Below are positions 53,217-63,082 of a stretch of DNA of 64,000 bases, piece after piece (within the stretch, counting starts at the first letter, position 1; each line of letters begins with the position of its first letter). The notes beneath the pieces were generated by a model. That model was not told the origin of the DNA and did no database searches. It saw only the letters and a program-made list of their open reading frames with translations. Location: the NCBI RefSeq assembly GCF_963455295.1, contig NZ_OY734020.1, forward strand, positions 1,178,001 through 1,242,000. The letters are read 5' to 3'. Both the position numbers and the translations under genes were made by a program. This stretch comes from Candidatus Thiodiazotropha sp. CDECU1 (GTDB lineage Bacteria > Pseudomonadota > Gammaproteobacteria > Chromatiales > Chromatiaceae).

Positions 53217-54373
53217 GCGCCATTGCCCGGCGCATGCAACGCATCGCCCCCTTCTACGTAATGGATCTGTTGGCCCAGGCCCGGCGCATGGAGGCAGACG
53301 GTCGCAGCATCATCCATATGGAGATCGGTGAGCCCGATTTCGATACACCGGCGCCGGTCGTCGCCGCGGGTCAGGCTGCACTGGCGACGGGGGATGTCCA
53401 CTATACCCCCGCAAGAGGCCTGCCGGCCCTGCGCCAGGCGATCGCCGATCACTACCGGGATCACTATGCCACCGATATCGATCCGCAGCGGGTGGTGGTC
53501 ACGCCCGGATCTTCCGGTGCCCTGCAACTGATCATGAGCGTGCTGATCAATCCGGGTGAGTCGGTATTGCTTGCCGATCCCGGCTATCCCTGCAACCGTC
53601 ACTTCGTGGAGTTGGTGGATGGGATACCTGTGGCCCTGAATGTGGGTCCGGAGACAGGTTACCAGTTGACAGCAGAGATGGTGGAGCAGGCCTGGCGTGA
53701 GGATACCAAGGCGGTGTTGGTGGCATCACCCTCCAATCCGACCGGTACCTTGATCGGCGATGAAGCGATGCGAAAGCTGCACGCCACGGTGGAACGTTTG
53801 GGGGGAGTATTGATCGTCGATGAGATCTACCAGGGATTGGTCTATGACGAAGTGGGGGGTACGGCGCTTCGGTTTGCCGACAACCTGTTCGTCATCAACA
53901 GCTTTTCAAAATTTTTCGGCATGACCGGTTGGCGACTCGGCTGGTTGGTTGCCCCCGACAGCTTCATCGATGCTATCGATCGCCTGGCCCAGAACATCTT
54001 CCTCTCGGCACCGACCCTCTCTCAACATGCCGCTTTGAGCGCCTTCTCGCCGGCAGTGATGGAGATTCTGGAGCAACGTCGCCAAGCCTTCCGGGCACGG
54101 CGTGACTTTCTGCTGCCGGCCTTGCGCCAGCTGGGATTCTCCATACCGGTAACGCCCCAGGGAGCCTTCTATCTCTATGCGGGTTGTGGTGATATGTGTG
54201 ACGACAGCCAGGCTTTTGCCCAGCGGCTGCTGCATGAGGCGGGTGTGGCGGTCACTCCCGGACTGGATTTCGGCTTCAATCAGCCAAAATCCCACCTGCG
54301 CTTCGCCTACACCACCGACCTGGAGCGCCTTCAGCAGGGGGTTGAACGCATCAGAGGCTTCCTCGCAAGCTGA
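53213..54373 (+). CDS. Class I/II PLP-dependent aminotransferase
   Basis: Fold-type I aminotransferase of 386 residues. The Schiff-base Lys is in NSFSKFFGMTGWRLGW, the PLP-contact motifs are VTPGSSGALQL and SPSNPTGT, and the substrate-carboxylate Arg is in LRFAYTT. It resembles the YbdL/aspartate-type branch; the actual amino acid pair cannot be read. It starts in the ATGA of the CbbY-like gene and is therefore translationally coupled to it. An inverted repeat follows the stop. Confidence 0.88.
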   Translation: MSAIARRMQRIAPFYVMDLLAQARRMEADGRSIIHMEIGEPDFDTPAPVVAAGQAALATGDVHYTPARGLPALRQAIADHYRDHYATDIDPQRVVVTPGSSGALQLIMSVLINPGESVLLADPGYPCNRHFVELVDGIPVALNVGPETGYQLTAEMVEQAWREDTKAVLVASPSNPTGTLIGDEAMRKLHATVERLGGVLIVDEIYQGLVYDEVGGTALRFADNLFVINSFSKFFGMTGWRLGWLVAPDSFIDAIDRLAQNIFLSAPTLSQHAALSAFSPAVMEILEQRRQAFRARRDFLLPALRQLGFSIPVTPQGAFYLYAGCGDMCDDSQAFAQRLLHEAGVAVTPGLDFGFNQPKSHLRFAYTTDLERLQQGVERIRGFLAS

Positions 54374-54384
54374 AAAATGAAATT

Positions 54385-54525
54385 AAGTCCGCAAATGAAA
54401 GCGAATATACGCAAATACGATTTAAGAGTGTAGGGTGCGGCTTGCCACACCGTTACCCTAACGATGCCAATAGCCTATACAAACAATTACATCGGCTATC
54501 GGTGCGGCAAGCCGCACCCTACACG
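54385..54525. repeat. REP-like inverted repeat pair with AAGTCCGCAAATGAA lead
   Basis: An AAGTCCGCAAATGAA stretch (54385) leads into a 25-base arm starting GTGTAGGGTGCGGCTTGCC (54429-54453), which is matched by its reverse complement at about 54501-54525 with one mismatch. The 47-base centre is itself partly complementary. The same core occurs at 57253 and 63110. Confidence 0.75.
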
Positions 54526-54528
54526 GAG

Positions 54529-55269
54529 TCAACTCTTGATATGCCGCAGGCGTTCGTGCCAGAAGAGGGTGGCGCCGGCGACGGCAGCCGGCATGGCAAC
54601 GAAGTTGAGGATGGGTATCATCATCATCAAGGTCAAGCCGCCACCGAAGGTGAGGGATGAGAAACGGGCCTGTTTCAAGCGGGTGTGCTGCTGTTTAAAG
54701 GCCAGCTTGTGATTGGCCATCGGGTAGTCGCCATACTCCACGGCGAGAAACCAGGCGCTGAAGGCCATCCAAAGAAAGGGTGCCAGGATATTGATGCCGG
54801 GTATCAGGAAAAGTATCAACAGGGGGATGGCACGCAGGAGAAAATAGAGCAGTTTGCGCAGTTCCGACAGCAGCGAAGGCACCACATCCTTGACCATCTG
54901 TTTCGCCCCGGTTGGCTGATGCGGAAGCTCGCCTCCCAGGTAGAGTTCCACCTTTTCCGCCAGAAGCCCATTGAAGGGAGAGGCGATGAGGTTGGCAATA
55001 ACGGTAAAGGTATAGAAGATAATCAATAGCAGGGTGATGGCAAACAGTGGCCACAACAACCAGCGCAGCCAGGCGAGCCAGCTCTCGTCATCGGGAAGGA
55101 AACGGTCCATCAGCTGTTCGAATTGATCGATACCAAGCCAGATCAGTAAGCTGAAGACGATGATATTGATGGTCAGCGGAATCAATACAAAAGGGCGCAG
55201 ACCGGGTTTGTTCAGCAAACCGAGTCCCCTGAGTAAATAGCTTGCACCTGCGAGTGGGTTTTTCACCAT
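54529..55269 (-). CDS. cysZ: Sulfate transporter CysZ (EI24 family)
   Basis: Inner-membrane sulfate permease of 246 residues, with helices at about 25-45, 70-92, 140-175 and 205-230. The conserved start VKNPLAGASYLLRGLGLLNKPGLR and the SPFNGLLAEKVE segment are family hallmarks. The ATG at 55269 has an AGGATTG site; the longer frame to 55362 is unsupported. In a sulfur oxidiser it could move sulfate for assimilation. It lies next to the inverted repeat and divergent from the glycerophosphodiesterase gene. Confidence 0.9.
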   Translation of the reverse strand: MVKNPLAGASYLLRGLGLLNKPGLRPFVLIPLTINIIVFSLLIWLGIDQFEQLMDRFLPDDESWLAWLRWLLWPLFAITLLLIIFYTFTVIANLIASPFNGLLAEKVELYLGGELPHQPTGAKQMVKDVVPSLLSELRKLLYFLLRAIPLLILFLIPGINILAPFLWMAFSAWFLAVEYGDYPMANHKLAFKQQHTRLKQARFSSLTFGGGLTLMMMIPILNFVAMPAAVAGATLFWHERLRHIKS

Positions 55270-55418
55270 GTTTGCAATCCTGAATTCCTCAATCCATTTA
55301 TAAACGATCAAATATAACCTAATGTCATAAAAGATGCGCACTGGTTGTGATGAGTTAACCAAATGTCACCTCAGCGCCCAGCACCTTTTTCACTACGAGC
55401 TGCAAAGAAACATTTTCA

Positions 55419-56576
55419 ATGAAGCGGTTAGCAACAGAAGAGGAACTTAGACCACTGGTCATCGGCCACCGTGGCGCATGCGGATATCTTCCGGAACATA
55501 CCCTGGCATCCTATCGGTTGGCGATCGGGATGGATGCTGATTTCATCGAGCCCGATCTGGTTTTGACCCGGGATGGTCGGCTTATTGCACGCCATGACAA
55601 TGAGTTGGGCTGCTCCACCGATATTGCGCAGCATCCTGAGTATGCCGATCGTTATACCACCAAGCTGGTTGACGGGATGCAGCGACAAGGGTGGTTTTGT
55701 GAAGACTTCGAACTTGCGGAGATAAAACGCCTGGCCTGTGTTTGTAATCAAGCCGATAGTTACCGGTTGGCAGATTCAGACCCAGGACCGTTGCCAATTC
55801 CCACCCTTGAAGAGATCCTCGCATTAGTCAGGGATGAGGAGAATAAGAGTGGCTTGAAGGTCGGTATCTATGTGGAGACAAAGTTACCGACCTACTATGC
55901 AATGGATGGGCACTATCTTGACGGAACGCCTATCCGGAAATCGATTGGCCGGATGTTGATTGAAGTGCTGCAGCAAGAGTCGTTTACATCACCCGAGCGT
56001 ATCTTTATTCAATCTTTTGAGGTTGCCAACCTGATAGAACTGCATGATCAGATCATGCCCGATTATGGGGTTGAGCTTCCGTTGATCCAACTGCTGGGAA
56101 ATATAGCAGGGGAGTTGATACTCCCTGAAGGTAATTTCTCCATACCCTATGATTTTATCTACCATCGCAATCGAAGAGACGATCTCGAGAAATATTATGC
56201 TGAACTCCCCGAGATTGTAGAGGGATTGACTCAGCGAGGTTATCAGGCACTCTCACTACCAGATGCAATCGATTGGATGGCTCAACACTATGCAACCGGG
56301 ATTGCCATGTGGATCGATAACCTGATATCAAATACTATGCTGGTAGATTCCTCTATTGTTGACTATGCGCGCAAGTGTGACATGCAGGTGCATGCCTATC
56401 CATTGTGTGAAACAGTCTCCTCTACCCAATCACGAAATAGCGCATGGCGGGAGAGGTTGAAAAGCCAGGCCATGCAACTTTTTGAGCGAGGTGTGGATGG
56501 GATATTTTTCAATCAGCCGGATATAGGGGTTGAGGCCAGGCGTCTGTATCTGCAAAGTGTCAAACCTTCATATTGA
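55419..56576 (+). CDS. glpQ: Glycerophosphodiester phosphodiesterase (GlpQ-type)
   Basis: GDPD-family enzyme of 385 residues that hydrolyses glycerophosphodiesters to glycerol-3-phosphate. It has IGHRGACGYLPEHTLASY with the catalytic His, IEPDLVLTRDG with metal ligands, RHDNEL, and KVGIYVETK. No signal peptide is visible, unlike E. coli GlpQ, so it may be cytoplasmic. It is followed four bases later by the LysE gene, suggesting an operon. Confidence 0.9.
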   Translation: MKRLATEEELRPLVIGHRGACGYLPEHTLASYRLAIGMDADFIEPDLVLTRDGRLIARHDNELGCSTDIAQHPEYADRYTTKLVDGMQRQGWFCEDFELAEIKRLACVCNQADSYRLADSDPGPLPIPTLEEILALVRDEENKSGLKVGIYVETKLPTYYAMDGHYLDGTPIRKSIGRMLIEVLQQESFTSPERIFIQSFEVANLIELHDQIMPDYGVELPLIQLLGNIAGELILPEGNFSIPYDFIYHRNRRDDLEKYYAELPEIVEGLTQRGYQALSLPDAIDWMAQHYATGIAMWIDNLISNTMLVDSSIVDYARKCDMQVHAYPLCETVSSTQSRNSAWRERLKSQAMQLFERGVDGIFFNQPDIGVEARRLYLQSVKPSY

Positions 56577-56579
56577 TCT

Positions 56580-57206
56580 ATGATGCTGCAAAACCTACTA
56601 GCATTGTTTGCCACGGCGGTTGTTCTGGCACTTGTTCCCGGGCCTGATAATCTGTTTGTTCTAACCCATTCAGCACTCCACGGAAGAGTGACGGGATGGT
56701 ATGCGACCCTGGGTTTTTGCACCGGACTGCTGGTACACACTGCTGCGGTTTCACTTGGTGTGGCTGCGCTGTTTCAGACATCCGAAATGGCGTTCAATCT
56801 GCTGAAAATAGTTGGTGCCGCATATCTGTTCTACTTGGCCTGGCGTTTCATTCAGCGATCCAACAGTCGATTACCGCTGCAGGATCAGGTAAAGCTTTCG
56901 CCCTGGTCGATCTATCGGCGGGGAATTATTATGAATGTAACCAATCCCAAGGTCTCACTCTTTTTTCTCGCCCTGCTACCTCAGTTCACGCTACCTGGCG
57001 CCGGTCCAATAGTGCTGCAAATGATAAGTTTTGGCTTTGTTTTTATTCTGGCTACACTGTTGGTTTTTGGCGCTATTGCCGAACTGGCGGGGATCATCAG
57101 TCCATGGATCAAGCGCTCCGATGTGGCGCAGCGCACCATGCATCGTGTCGCAGCAGTAATCTTTTGCATCCTCGCCATGAAGCTGCTGCTGGCAGAGCAG
57201 TTTTGA
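56580..57206 (+). CDS. LysE/RhtB family amino-acid exporter
   Basis: Inner-membrane exporter of 208 residues with about six helices. The N-terminal VLALVPGPDNLFVLTHSALHGR and NVTNPKVSLFFLALLPQF motifs are diagnostic of the LysE superfamily. The exported amino acid is unknown. It is probably translated with the upstream glycerophosphodiesterase gene. A REP-like inverted repeat follows its stop. Confidence 0.9.
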   Translation: MMLQNLLALFATAVVLALVPGPDNLFVLTHSALHGRVTGWYATLGFCTGLLVHTAAVSLGVAALFQTSEMAFNLLKIVGAAYLFYLAWRFIQRSNSRLPLQDQVKLSPWSIYRRGIIMNVTNPKVSLFFLALLPQFTLPGAGPIVLQMISFGFVFILATLLVFGAIAELAGIISPWIKRSDVAQRTMHRVAAVIFCILAMKLLLAEQF

Positions 57207-57218
57207 TCAGGTTATACG

Positions 57219-57274
57219 GTGCAGCAAGCCGCACCCCATAGGCAAGCGAGGCGTAGGGTGCGGCTTGCCGCACC
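57219..57274. repeat. REP-like inverted repeat
   Basis: The arm GGTGCAGCAAGCCGCACCCC (57219-57238) pairs with GTAGGGTGCGGCTTGCCGCA and two further bases (57253-57274), separated by 14 bases. It is the second copy of the repeat family and lies between the LysE and nfo genes. Confidence 0.75.
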
Positions 57275-57313
57275 ATGATCTGTCGTCCGTTTTAGTGAAA
57301 AAGGTATATCACA

Positions 57314-58150
57314 ATGAAATATATTGGTGCCCATGTCAGTGCTTCCGGTGGTGTGCAAAATGCACCGTTAAATGCGCAGGAGATCGGTGCCAAGGCATTT
57401 GCCCTGTTTACCAAGAATCAGCGCCAGTGGCATGCCAAACCCTTGACTGACAAATCAATCCTGGCCTTTAGGGAGAATCTCGATCGAGCGGCTATCGCTG
57501 CCGAGCATGTACTGCCCCATGACAGCTACCTTATCAACCTGGGACATCCCGAAGAGGAGGGTCTGGAAAAATCGAGAACGGCCTTCCTGGATGAGATGCA
57601 GCGTTGTGAACAGCTTGGCCTGTCACTGCTCAACTTTCATCCAGGCGCGACACTGAGGAAAATCAGTGAGGAGGAGAGCCTGCAACGGGTTGCCGAATCG
57701 ATTAACCTGGTACTGAGTCAGACCCAGGGTATAACTGCGGTGATCGAAAATACAGCAGGTCAGGGGAGTACCCTGGGGTATAGATTCGAACACCTGGCGG
57801 CGATCATCGATGCAGTCGAGGATAAGAGCCGGGTCGGTGTCTGTCTCGATACCTGTCATACCTTTGTAGCCGGATACGACCTAAGAACTGAATCGGCCTG
57901 TGATACGACATTCGCCGAATTCGAACGGGTTGTGGGTTTCCAATATTTACGCGCCATGCACCTCAACGACAGTAAGCCGGACCTGGGTGCCAGGGTCGAT
58001 CGTCACCATAGTTTGGGTCAGGGTAAGCTGGGTTGGGAGGTGTTTCGCTATATCATGCACGATCCAAGATTCGAAGATATACCAATGGTCTTGGAGACGA
58101 TCGACGATACGCTATGGAAAGAGGAGATAGCCGCTCTCTACGCCATCTGA
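57314..58150 (+). CDS. nfo: Endonuclease IV
   Basis: AP endonuclease of the Nfo family, 278 residues. It starts with [15 protein letters not shown], has FHPGATLRK, an ENTAGQG with the metal ligand Glu, [16 protein letters not shown] and [21 protein letters not shown]. All three zinc-binding regions are in place. An AAAGGT site lies upstream. It acts in base-excision repair of oxidised DNA. Confidence 0.96.
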   Translation: MKYIGAHVSASGGVQNAPLNAQEIGAKAFALFTKNQRQWHAKPLTDKSILAFRENLDRAAIAAEHVLPHDSYLINLGHPEEEGLEKSRTAFLDEMQRCEQLGLSLLNFHPGATLRKISEEESLQRVAESINLVLSQTQGITAVIENTAGQGSTLGYRFEHLAAIIDAVEDKSRVGVCLDTCHTFVAGYDLRTESACDTTFAEFERVVGFQYLRAMHLNDSKPDLGARVDRHHSLGQGKLGWEVFRYIMHDPRFEDIPMVLETIDDTLWKEEIAALYAI

Positions 58151-58181
58151 CTTGCGCTAATAACTCTCCCTTGTCAGCAAT

Positions 58182-60368
58182 ATGGAATTCACATACCCTC
58201 ACTGCATGGCAACACTTCAGTTAAACCACAAATTATGGCTGTTTATTCTGGTTCTTCTGTCACTCTACATCGCGCCGCTGCAGGCCGAAGAGGAAGTGGT
58301 ACGAATCGGTGTGCTGAGTCATCGTGGTGATAAGGCCACATTGAGAATGTGGAGCCCCACCGCCCACTTTCTCAGCTACCACATACCCACCCACAAGTTT
58401 GTTATCCAGCCTTTGAAATTCGATGAGGTCAATCCGGCAGTGGAGAAAGGGGAGATCGATTTTGTGCTGGTCAATCCCGGTATCTATGTCAATCTTGAAG
58501 TCAGTTATCGTGTCTCCCGGATCGCCACACTCTATAATCGGCGCAATGATGTGCCGTACAAGATTTTTGGTGGTGTCATCTTCACCCGCAAGGATCATCC
58601 GGAGATCAATACCCTCGAGGATCTACGCGGCCACACTATGATGGCGGTCGATACCACCTCTTTGGGTGGCTTTCAGATGGCGATGCGGGAGATGGTGGAG
58701 AAAGGGATAGATCCCTACAGTGATCTGAAGGCACTACGGTTTGGTGGTATACACGACCGGGTGGTGATGGCGGTGCTCAATGGGGAGGTCGATTTCGGGA
58801 CTGTGCGTACCGACATCCTGGAGCGTATGGCAACCGCCGGCACCATCGATCTGGATGATTTTCGTATCGTCAATCCACAAACCGTGGCTGAGTTTCCGTT
58901 CGCCCTGAGTACCCGCCTCTATCCTGAGTGGCCATTCAGTAAAGTGGCCCACACCCCTGACAGCTTGGCGCAGAAGGTGGTGGTGGCGCTGTTGAATATG
59001 CACCATGACCATGCCGCTGCCCTTGCCGGTAACTATGCCGGTTGGACCATACCCCTCGATTACCAACCGGTACACGATCTTTTCATGACTCTCAAGCTGC
59101 CGCCCTACCAGTATCTTGGCAAGTTTACCTTTTCGGATGCGATCAGCCGCTATTGGTACTGGTTTCTGGTTGGATTGATGATGCTGCTGTTCATGATCGT
59201 CATGACCCTCTGGGTAATGCGTCTCAACCAGGCGATCAAGAAGGCAAAAGAGCGCCTCGAGATGCAGCACGAACTGATACTGGATTCGGTGGCGGATGGT
59301 ATATACGGTGTAGATCTGCACGGCCGATCCACGTTTTTCAATCGTGCGGCGGAACGCATCACTGGCTGGAAGGCATTCGATGTCATCGGCCGAAATCAGC
59401 ATGAGATTCTCCACCATACCCATGCGGACGGCTCACCGCACAAGGCTGATGAGTGTCCGGTCTACCAGACCTTCCGTGAGAACCAGGCACGCTATGTCTC
59501 CGACGATGTCTTCTGGCACAAGGATGGTACTAGTTTTCCGGTGGAGTACAGCAGTACCCCCATATGGGATGACAGCGGCAAAACAGTGGGGAGTGTGGTG
59601 GTATTTCGTGATATAACCCGCCGGAAACGGGCCGAGGAAGAGGCGCGTCAGCATCAAATAGAACTGGCCAGGGCGGGGCGCCTGAGTACCTTGGGTGAGA
59701 TGGCCTCGGGCATCGCGCATGAGCTCAACCAGCCGCTGACAGCGATCTCCACAAATGCCCAGGCGAGCATCCGACTCCTGGAAACGGATAGTTCAAATAT
59801 CGATGTCTGTGTCGACGTGATGGAGCGCATCACCTCTCAAGCGGATCGCGCCGGAGAGATCATTCGGCAACTGCGACGGCTTGTTCGCAAGGAGCCCTTG
59901 GAGCGTACCAAAGGTGATATAAACGATCTGGTGAATGCGGTTGCGGTATTGATCTGGCCAGACGTCAGAAGGGAAGAAGTAAAACTGGAGCTCGACCTGC
60001 ATGAACCCTTGCCCTCGATTCTACTGCAACCGATACAGATTGAGCAGGTGATTCTGAACCTGGCGCGGAACGCCATCGAGTCCCTCTCCGAAAAGCATAA
60101 CGGTGAGCGTAAGCTCTATATCGGTACCCAGAGCAAGGGCAACAAATCGATAGCAGTGATCGTGCGTGACAACGGACCCGGGGTGAAGCCGGAACTGGCC
60201 AATACCCTGTTTGATCCTTTCGTTACCGGAAAATCGCAAGGCATGGGCTTAGGCCTATCCATCAGTTACGGGATCATTGAGGCGCACGGTGGTAAACTCT
60301 CACTCAATCCGGCCTACGAGGAGGGCGCCGAGTTTAACTTCTATCTGCCATTTACGGAGGCGAGCTAG
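58182..60368 (+). CDS. TtrS-like PBP/PAS sensor histidine kinase
   Basis: Membrane kinase of 728 residues. A signal peptide (about 14-34) leads to a PhnD/PBP-type periplasmic sensor (about 38-295), a helix (about 325-345), a PAS domain (about 362-480), a HisKA with ASGIAHELNQPLTAI (phospho-His) and a HATPase with NLARNAIESL and GMGLGLSISYG. This is the architecture of TtrS and related thiosulfate/tetrathionate sensors. It forms a unit with the FixJ-type regulator, whose GTG overlaps its TAG by one base. The gene after the pair is soxB, so sulfur-anion sensing is a reasonable inference. The ATG at 58206 is an alternative start; neither has a good ribosome site. Confidence 0.85.
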   Translation: MEFTYPHCMATLQLNHKLWLFILVLLSLYIAPLQAEEEVVRIGVLSHRGDKATLRMWSPTAHFLSYHIPTHKFVIQPLKFDEVNPAVEKGEIDFVLVNPGIYVNLEVSYRVSRIATLYNRRNDVPYKIFGGVIFTRKDHPEINTLEDLRGHTMMAVDTTSLGGFQMAMREMVEKGIDPYSDLKALRFGGIHDRVVMAVLNGEVDFGTVRTDILERMATAGTIDLDDFRIVNPQTVAEFPFALSTRLYPEWPFSKVAHTPDSLAQKVVVALLNMHHDHAAALAGNYAGWTIPLDYQPVHDLFMTLKLPPYQYLGKFTFSDAISRYWYWFLVGLMMLLFMIVMTLWVMRLNQAIKKAKERLEMQHELILDSVADGIYGVDLHGRSTFFNRAAERITGWKAFDVIGRNQHEILHHTHADGSPHKADECPVYQTFRENQARYVSDDVFWHKDGTSFPVEYSSTPIWDDSGKTVGSVVVFRDITRRKRAEEEARQHQIELARAGRLSTLGEMASGIAHELNQPLTAISTNAQASIRLLETDSSNIDVCVDVMERITSQADRAGEIIRQLRRLVRKEPLERTKGDINDLVNAVAVLIWPDVRREEVKLELDLHEPLPSILLQPIQIEQVILNLARNAIESLSEKHNGERKLYIGTQSKGNKSIAVIVRDNGPGVKPELANTLFDPFVTGKSQGMGLGLSISYGIIEAHGGKLSLNPAYEEGAEFNFYLPFTEAS

Positions 60369-60982
60369 TGGAGCAGTCAAAACCGACAGTATTCGTCGTT
60401 GACGATGATGAAGAGGTGCGCGGTGCCCTGAAATTACTATTCGAATCGGTTGGCTTGCCTGTTGTCTGCTACGCTTCGGCTGGTGACTACCTGGAACAAT
60501 TTGATGATTCTCTGCCGGGTTGCCTGGTGGTGGATATACGTATGCCGGGTATGAGCGGACTCGATATGCAGGAGAAGCTTGCCGAGCAGCCGATTCATCC
60601 CCCTGTGATCATCATTACCGGGCATGGGGATGTGCCTATGGCGGTGCGTGCGGTACAGGCCGGGGCAGTGGATTTTATCGAAAAGCCCTTTCGTGATCAG
60701 ATCCTGCTCGACAGTGTGCATCGCGCCATCGAGATGGATGCGGAGCGGCGTGGAGAGGCCTCACGTCTGTCAGAGATTCGAGAGCACCTGAATCTGCTCA
60801 CGCCGCGGGAGAAGGAGGTCCTCGATCTGGTGATCAGCGGTATGCGCAACAAGAATATCTCCGAACAGTTGGGCATTACCCTCTCCACTGTCGAGGCCCA
60901 CCGCTCCAGGGTCATGGAGAAGATGCAGGCCGATTCCCTGTCCCATCTGATGCGTATGATGCTTACCCTGGAAAAGGATTAA
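60368..60982 (+). CDS. FixJ/TtrR-type response regulator
   Basis: LuxR/FixJ-family regulator of 204 residues. The receiver has Asp13-Asp14-Asp15 pocket and phospho-acceptor Asp in LVVDIRMPGMSG, with the Thr and Lys in IITGHGD and IEKPFRD. The C-terminal HTH is LTPREKEVLDLVISGMRNKNIS. It starts with a GTG that shares one base with the upstream TAG, so it is coupled to its kinase. An inverted repeat (CCAACA / TGTTGG at 60995-61014) follows the stop and may be a weak terminator. Confidence 0.92.
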   Translation: MEQSKPTVFVVDDDEEVRGALKLLFESVGLPVVCYASAGDYLEQFDDSLPGCLVVDIRMPGMSGLDMQEKLAEQPIHPPVIIITGHGDVPMAVRAVQAGAVDFIEKPFRDQILLDSVHRAIEMDAERRGEASRLSEIREHLNLLTPREKEVLDLVISGMRNKNISEQLGITLSTVEAHRSRVMEKMQADSLSHLMRMMLTLEKD

Positions 60983-61303
60983 GGAAAACCATAACCAACA
61001 CTCGCGTATGTTGGGATTTTAATGCTGCTACAAAGAGTTACATAATAGTACCTGCCCCATTTCATGTCCGGAGCAAGTTAATGGGGATCGACCGGCTGGA
61101 TGGCTGGGAGGTAGTGGATAACAGGCGCCTTCCGGCGATTCAGCTGGTTTTTTAGTTGTGCTTTCGGAGTCCCGGATTGCTGCTGTGATAACCTTGTCGG
61201 ATTCCACTTAACGATCGTGATATTACAAAAAAGTCTGAGAACCCTGCCGAGTGCTATGCGGTGGTCGATATGTTCCAGCATCCAATAACCGGAGGATCAG
61301 AGA
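60983..61303. promoter_or_regulatory. soxB upstream region
   Basis: The 321 bases hold no gene. They contain a terminator-like hairpin CCAACA-N8-TGTTGG then GATTTT at 60995-61020, and a stem CGCC-TTCC-GGCG at 61126-61137 followed at a distance by T6. A strong GGAGG ribosome site precedes soxB. The soxB promoter should lie here; no clear -35/-10 pair was read. Confidence 0.4.
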
Positions 61304-63079
61304 ATGACTATTTCGAGACGCGAATTTCTTCGCCTGATGGGCCTGGCTGGCGCAGCCGGTATGATGCCTTCTTCCGTCTTTGCAGCCGCCAAGCAGCCGG
61401 CCGACCTGTATGAGGTGCCGAAGTTCGGCAATCTGTCTCTGCTGCATATCACCGATACCCACGCCCAGTTGAATCCGATCTACTTCCGTGAGCCGAACGT
61501 CAACCTGGGTATCGGCTATGCCTTGAATAAGGCACCCCATCTGGTGGGAAAGCGACTGCTCGACCATTTCGGCATTACGCCAGGCAGCATTGAGGCCCAT
61601 GCCTTCAGTTATCTCGACTTCGATACCGCCGCGGGCAAGTTCGGCAGGGTCGGCGGTTTTGCCCACCTGAAGACCCTGGTGCAGCGGATTCGCGACGATA
61701 GAGGTCCGGGTAACAGCCTGTTGCTGGATGGTGGGGATACCTGGCAGGGTTCAGGCACTGCCTACTGGACCCGTGGTAAAGACATGGTCGGTGCCTGCAA
61801 CCGGCTCGGTGTCGATATCATGACCGGTCACTGGGAGTTCACCTACCTTGACGAAGAGGTGATCTCCAATATCACCGACTTCAAGGGTGATTTCGTGGCG
61901 CAGAATGTCATGGTCCGCGAAGAGGCGCTGTTCGACTACAAATTTCCCGATTTCGAGGGCTTCGACGAGGATGAGGGGAATGCCTTCAAGCCCTATACGA
62001 TGAAGCAGGTTGGCGGCGCCAGAGTGGCGGTGATCGGTCAGGCCTTTCCCTATACCCCGATTGCCAATCCGCAACGTTTCATTCCCGACTGGACCTTCGG
62101 CATCCAGGATGAATTGATGCAGGGCGTGGTGGATACGGTGCGTGAAAATGAGAAACCCGACCTGGTGGTGGTCCTCTCTCACAACGGTATGGACGTGGAT
62201 CTGAAGATGGCCTCCCGGATCTCAGGTATCGATGTCATCTTCGGCGGACATACCCATGACGGGATGCCCGCCCCCACAGTGGTGAAGAATGCCGGCGGCA
62301 AGACCCTGGTGACCAACGCCGGTTCCAACGGTAAGTTTCTCGGGGTCATGGACCTGGATGTGAAGGGCGGCAAGGTGCGGGATTTCCGCTATCGTCTGCT
62401 GCCGATCTTTTCCAACCTGCTGCCGGCGGACAAGGAGATGCAGGCCTATATCGATGAGGTGCGTGCACCCCACAAGGAGAAACTGGAGGAGAAGCTGGCG
62501 GTCACCGAGGAGACCCTCTATCGCCGCGGCAACTTCAACGGTACCTTCGATCAGGTCATCTGCGATGCCCTGACCACGGTCAACGATGCCCAGATCTCCC
62601 TCTCCCCGGGTTTCCGCTGGGGTACTACAGTAATGCCGGGGCAGACCATCACCATGGACAATGTCATGGACCAGACCTGTATCACCTATCCCGAGACCTA
62701 TCGCCGGGAGATGAAGGGCAGCGATATCAAGGCGATACTCGAGGATGTCTGCGACAACCTCTTCAATAAGGACCCCTATTACCAGCAGGGGGGCGACATG
62801 GTGCGGGTCGGCGGCCTCGACTACGTCTGCGAACCTGGCGCCGGCTTCGGCAAGCGTATCTCCAACATGACCCTGGACGACGGCACCAAGATCGAAGCGG
62901 ACAAGAACTACGTGGTCGCAGGTTGGGCAACCGTCGGCTCCAAGTCACCCGGTGAGCCGATCTGGGACACCGTGGCGAAATACCTGCGGGATCAGAAGAC
63001 GGTGAAGATCAAGAAAATCAATACACCGAAACTTGTGGGTGTGAAGGATAATCCGGGGCTGGCTGACTATCTTGGATAA
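61304..63079 (+). CDS. soxB: Thiosulfohydrolase SoxB
   Basis: Periplasmic dimanganese hydrolase of the Sox thiosulfate-oxidising system that cleaves sulfate from cysteine-S-sulfonate on SoxY, 591 residues. It has a Tat signal (SRREFLRLMG), metal motifs DTHAQLNP, LDGGDTWQGSG, HWEFTY, LSHNGMDVD and GGHTHDGMP, and a 5'-nucleotidase-type C-terminal domain. It stands apart from other sox genes in this window, as is common in sulfur-oxidising symbionts where sox genes are scattered. It follows a TtrS/TtrR-like pair and faces a sigma-54 activator. Confidence 0.97.
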   Translation: MTISRREFLRLMGLAGAAGMMPSSVFAAAKQPADLYEVPKFGNLSLLHITDTHAQLNPIYFREPNVNLGIGYALNKAPHLVGKRLLDHFGITPGSIEAHAFSYLDFDTAAGKFGRVGGFAHLKTLVQRIRDDRGPGNSLLLDGGDTWQGSGTAYWTRGKDMVGACNRLGVDIMTGHWEFTYLDEEVISNITDFKGDFVAQNVMVREEALFDYKFPDFEGFDEDEGNAFKPYTMKQVGGARVAVIGQAFPYTPIANPQRFIPDWTFGIQDELMQGVVDTVRENEKPDLVVVLSHNGMDVDLKMASRISGIDVIFGGHTHDGMPAPTVVKNAGGKTLVTNAGSNGKFLGVMDLDVKGGKVRDFRYRLLPIFSNLLPADKEMQAYIDEVRAPHKEKLEEKLAVTEETLYRRGNFNGTFDQVICDALTTVNDAQISLSPGFRWGTTVMPGQTITMDNVMDQTCITYPETYRREMKGSDIKAILEDVCDNLFNKDPYYQQGGDMVRVGGLDYVCEPGAGFGKRISNMTLDDGTKIEADKNYVVAGWATVGSKSPGEPIWDTVAKYLRDQKTVKIKKINTPKLVGVKDNPGLADYLG

Positions 63080-63082
63080 AAG

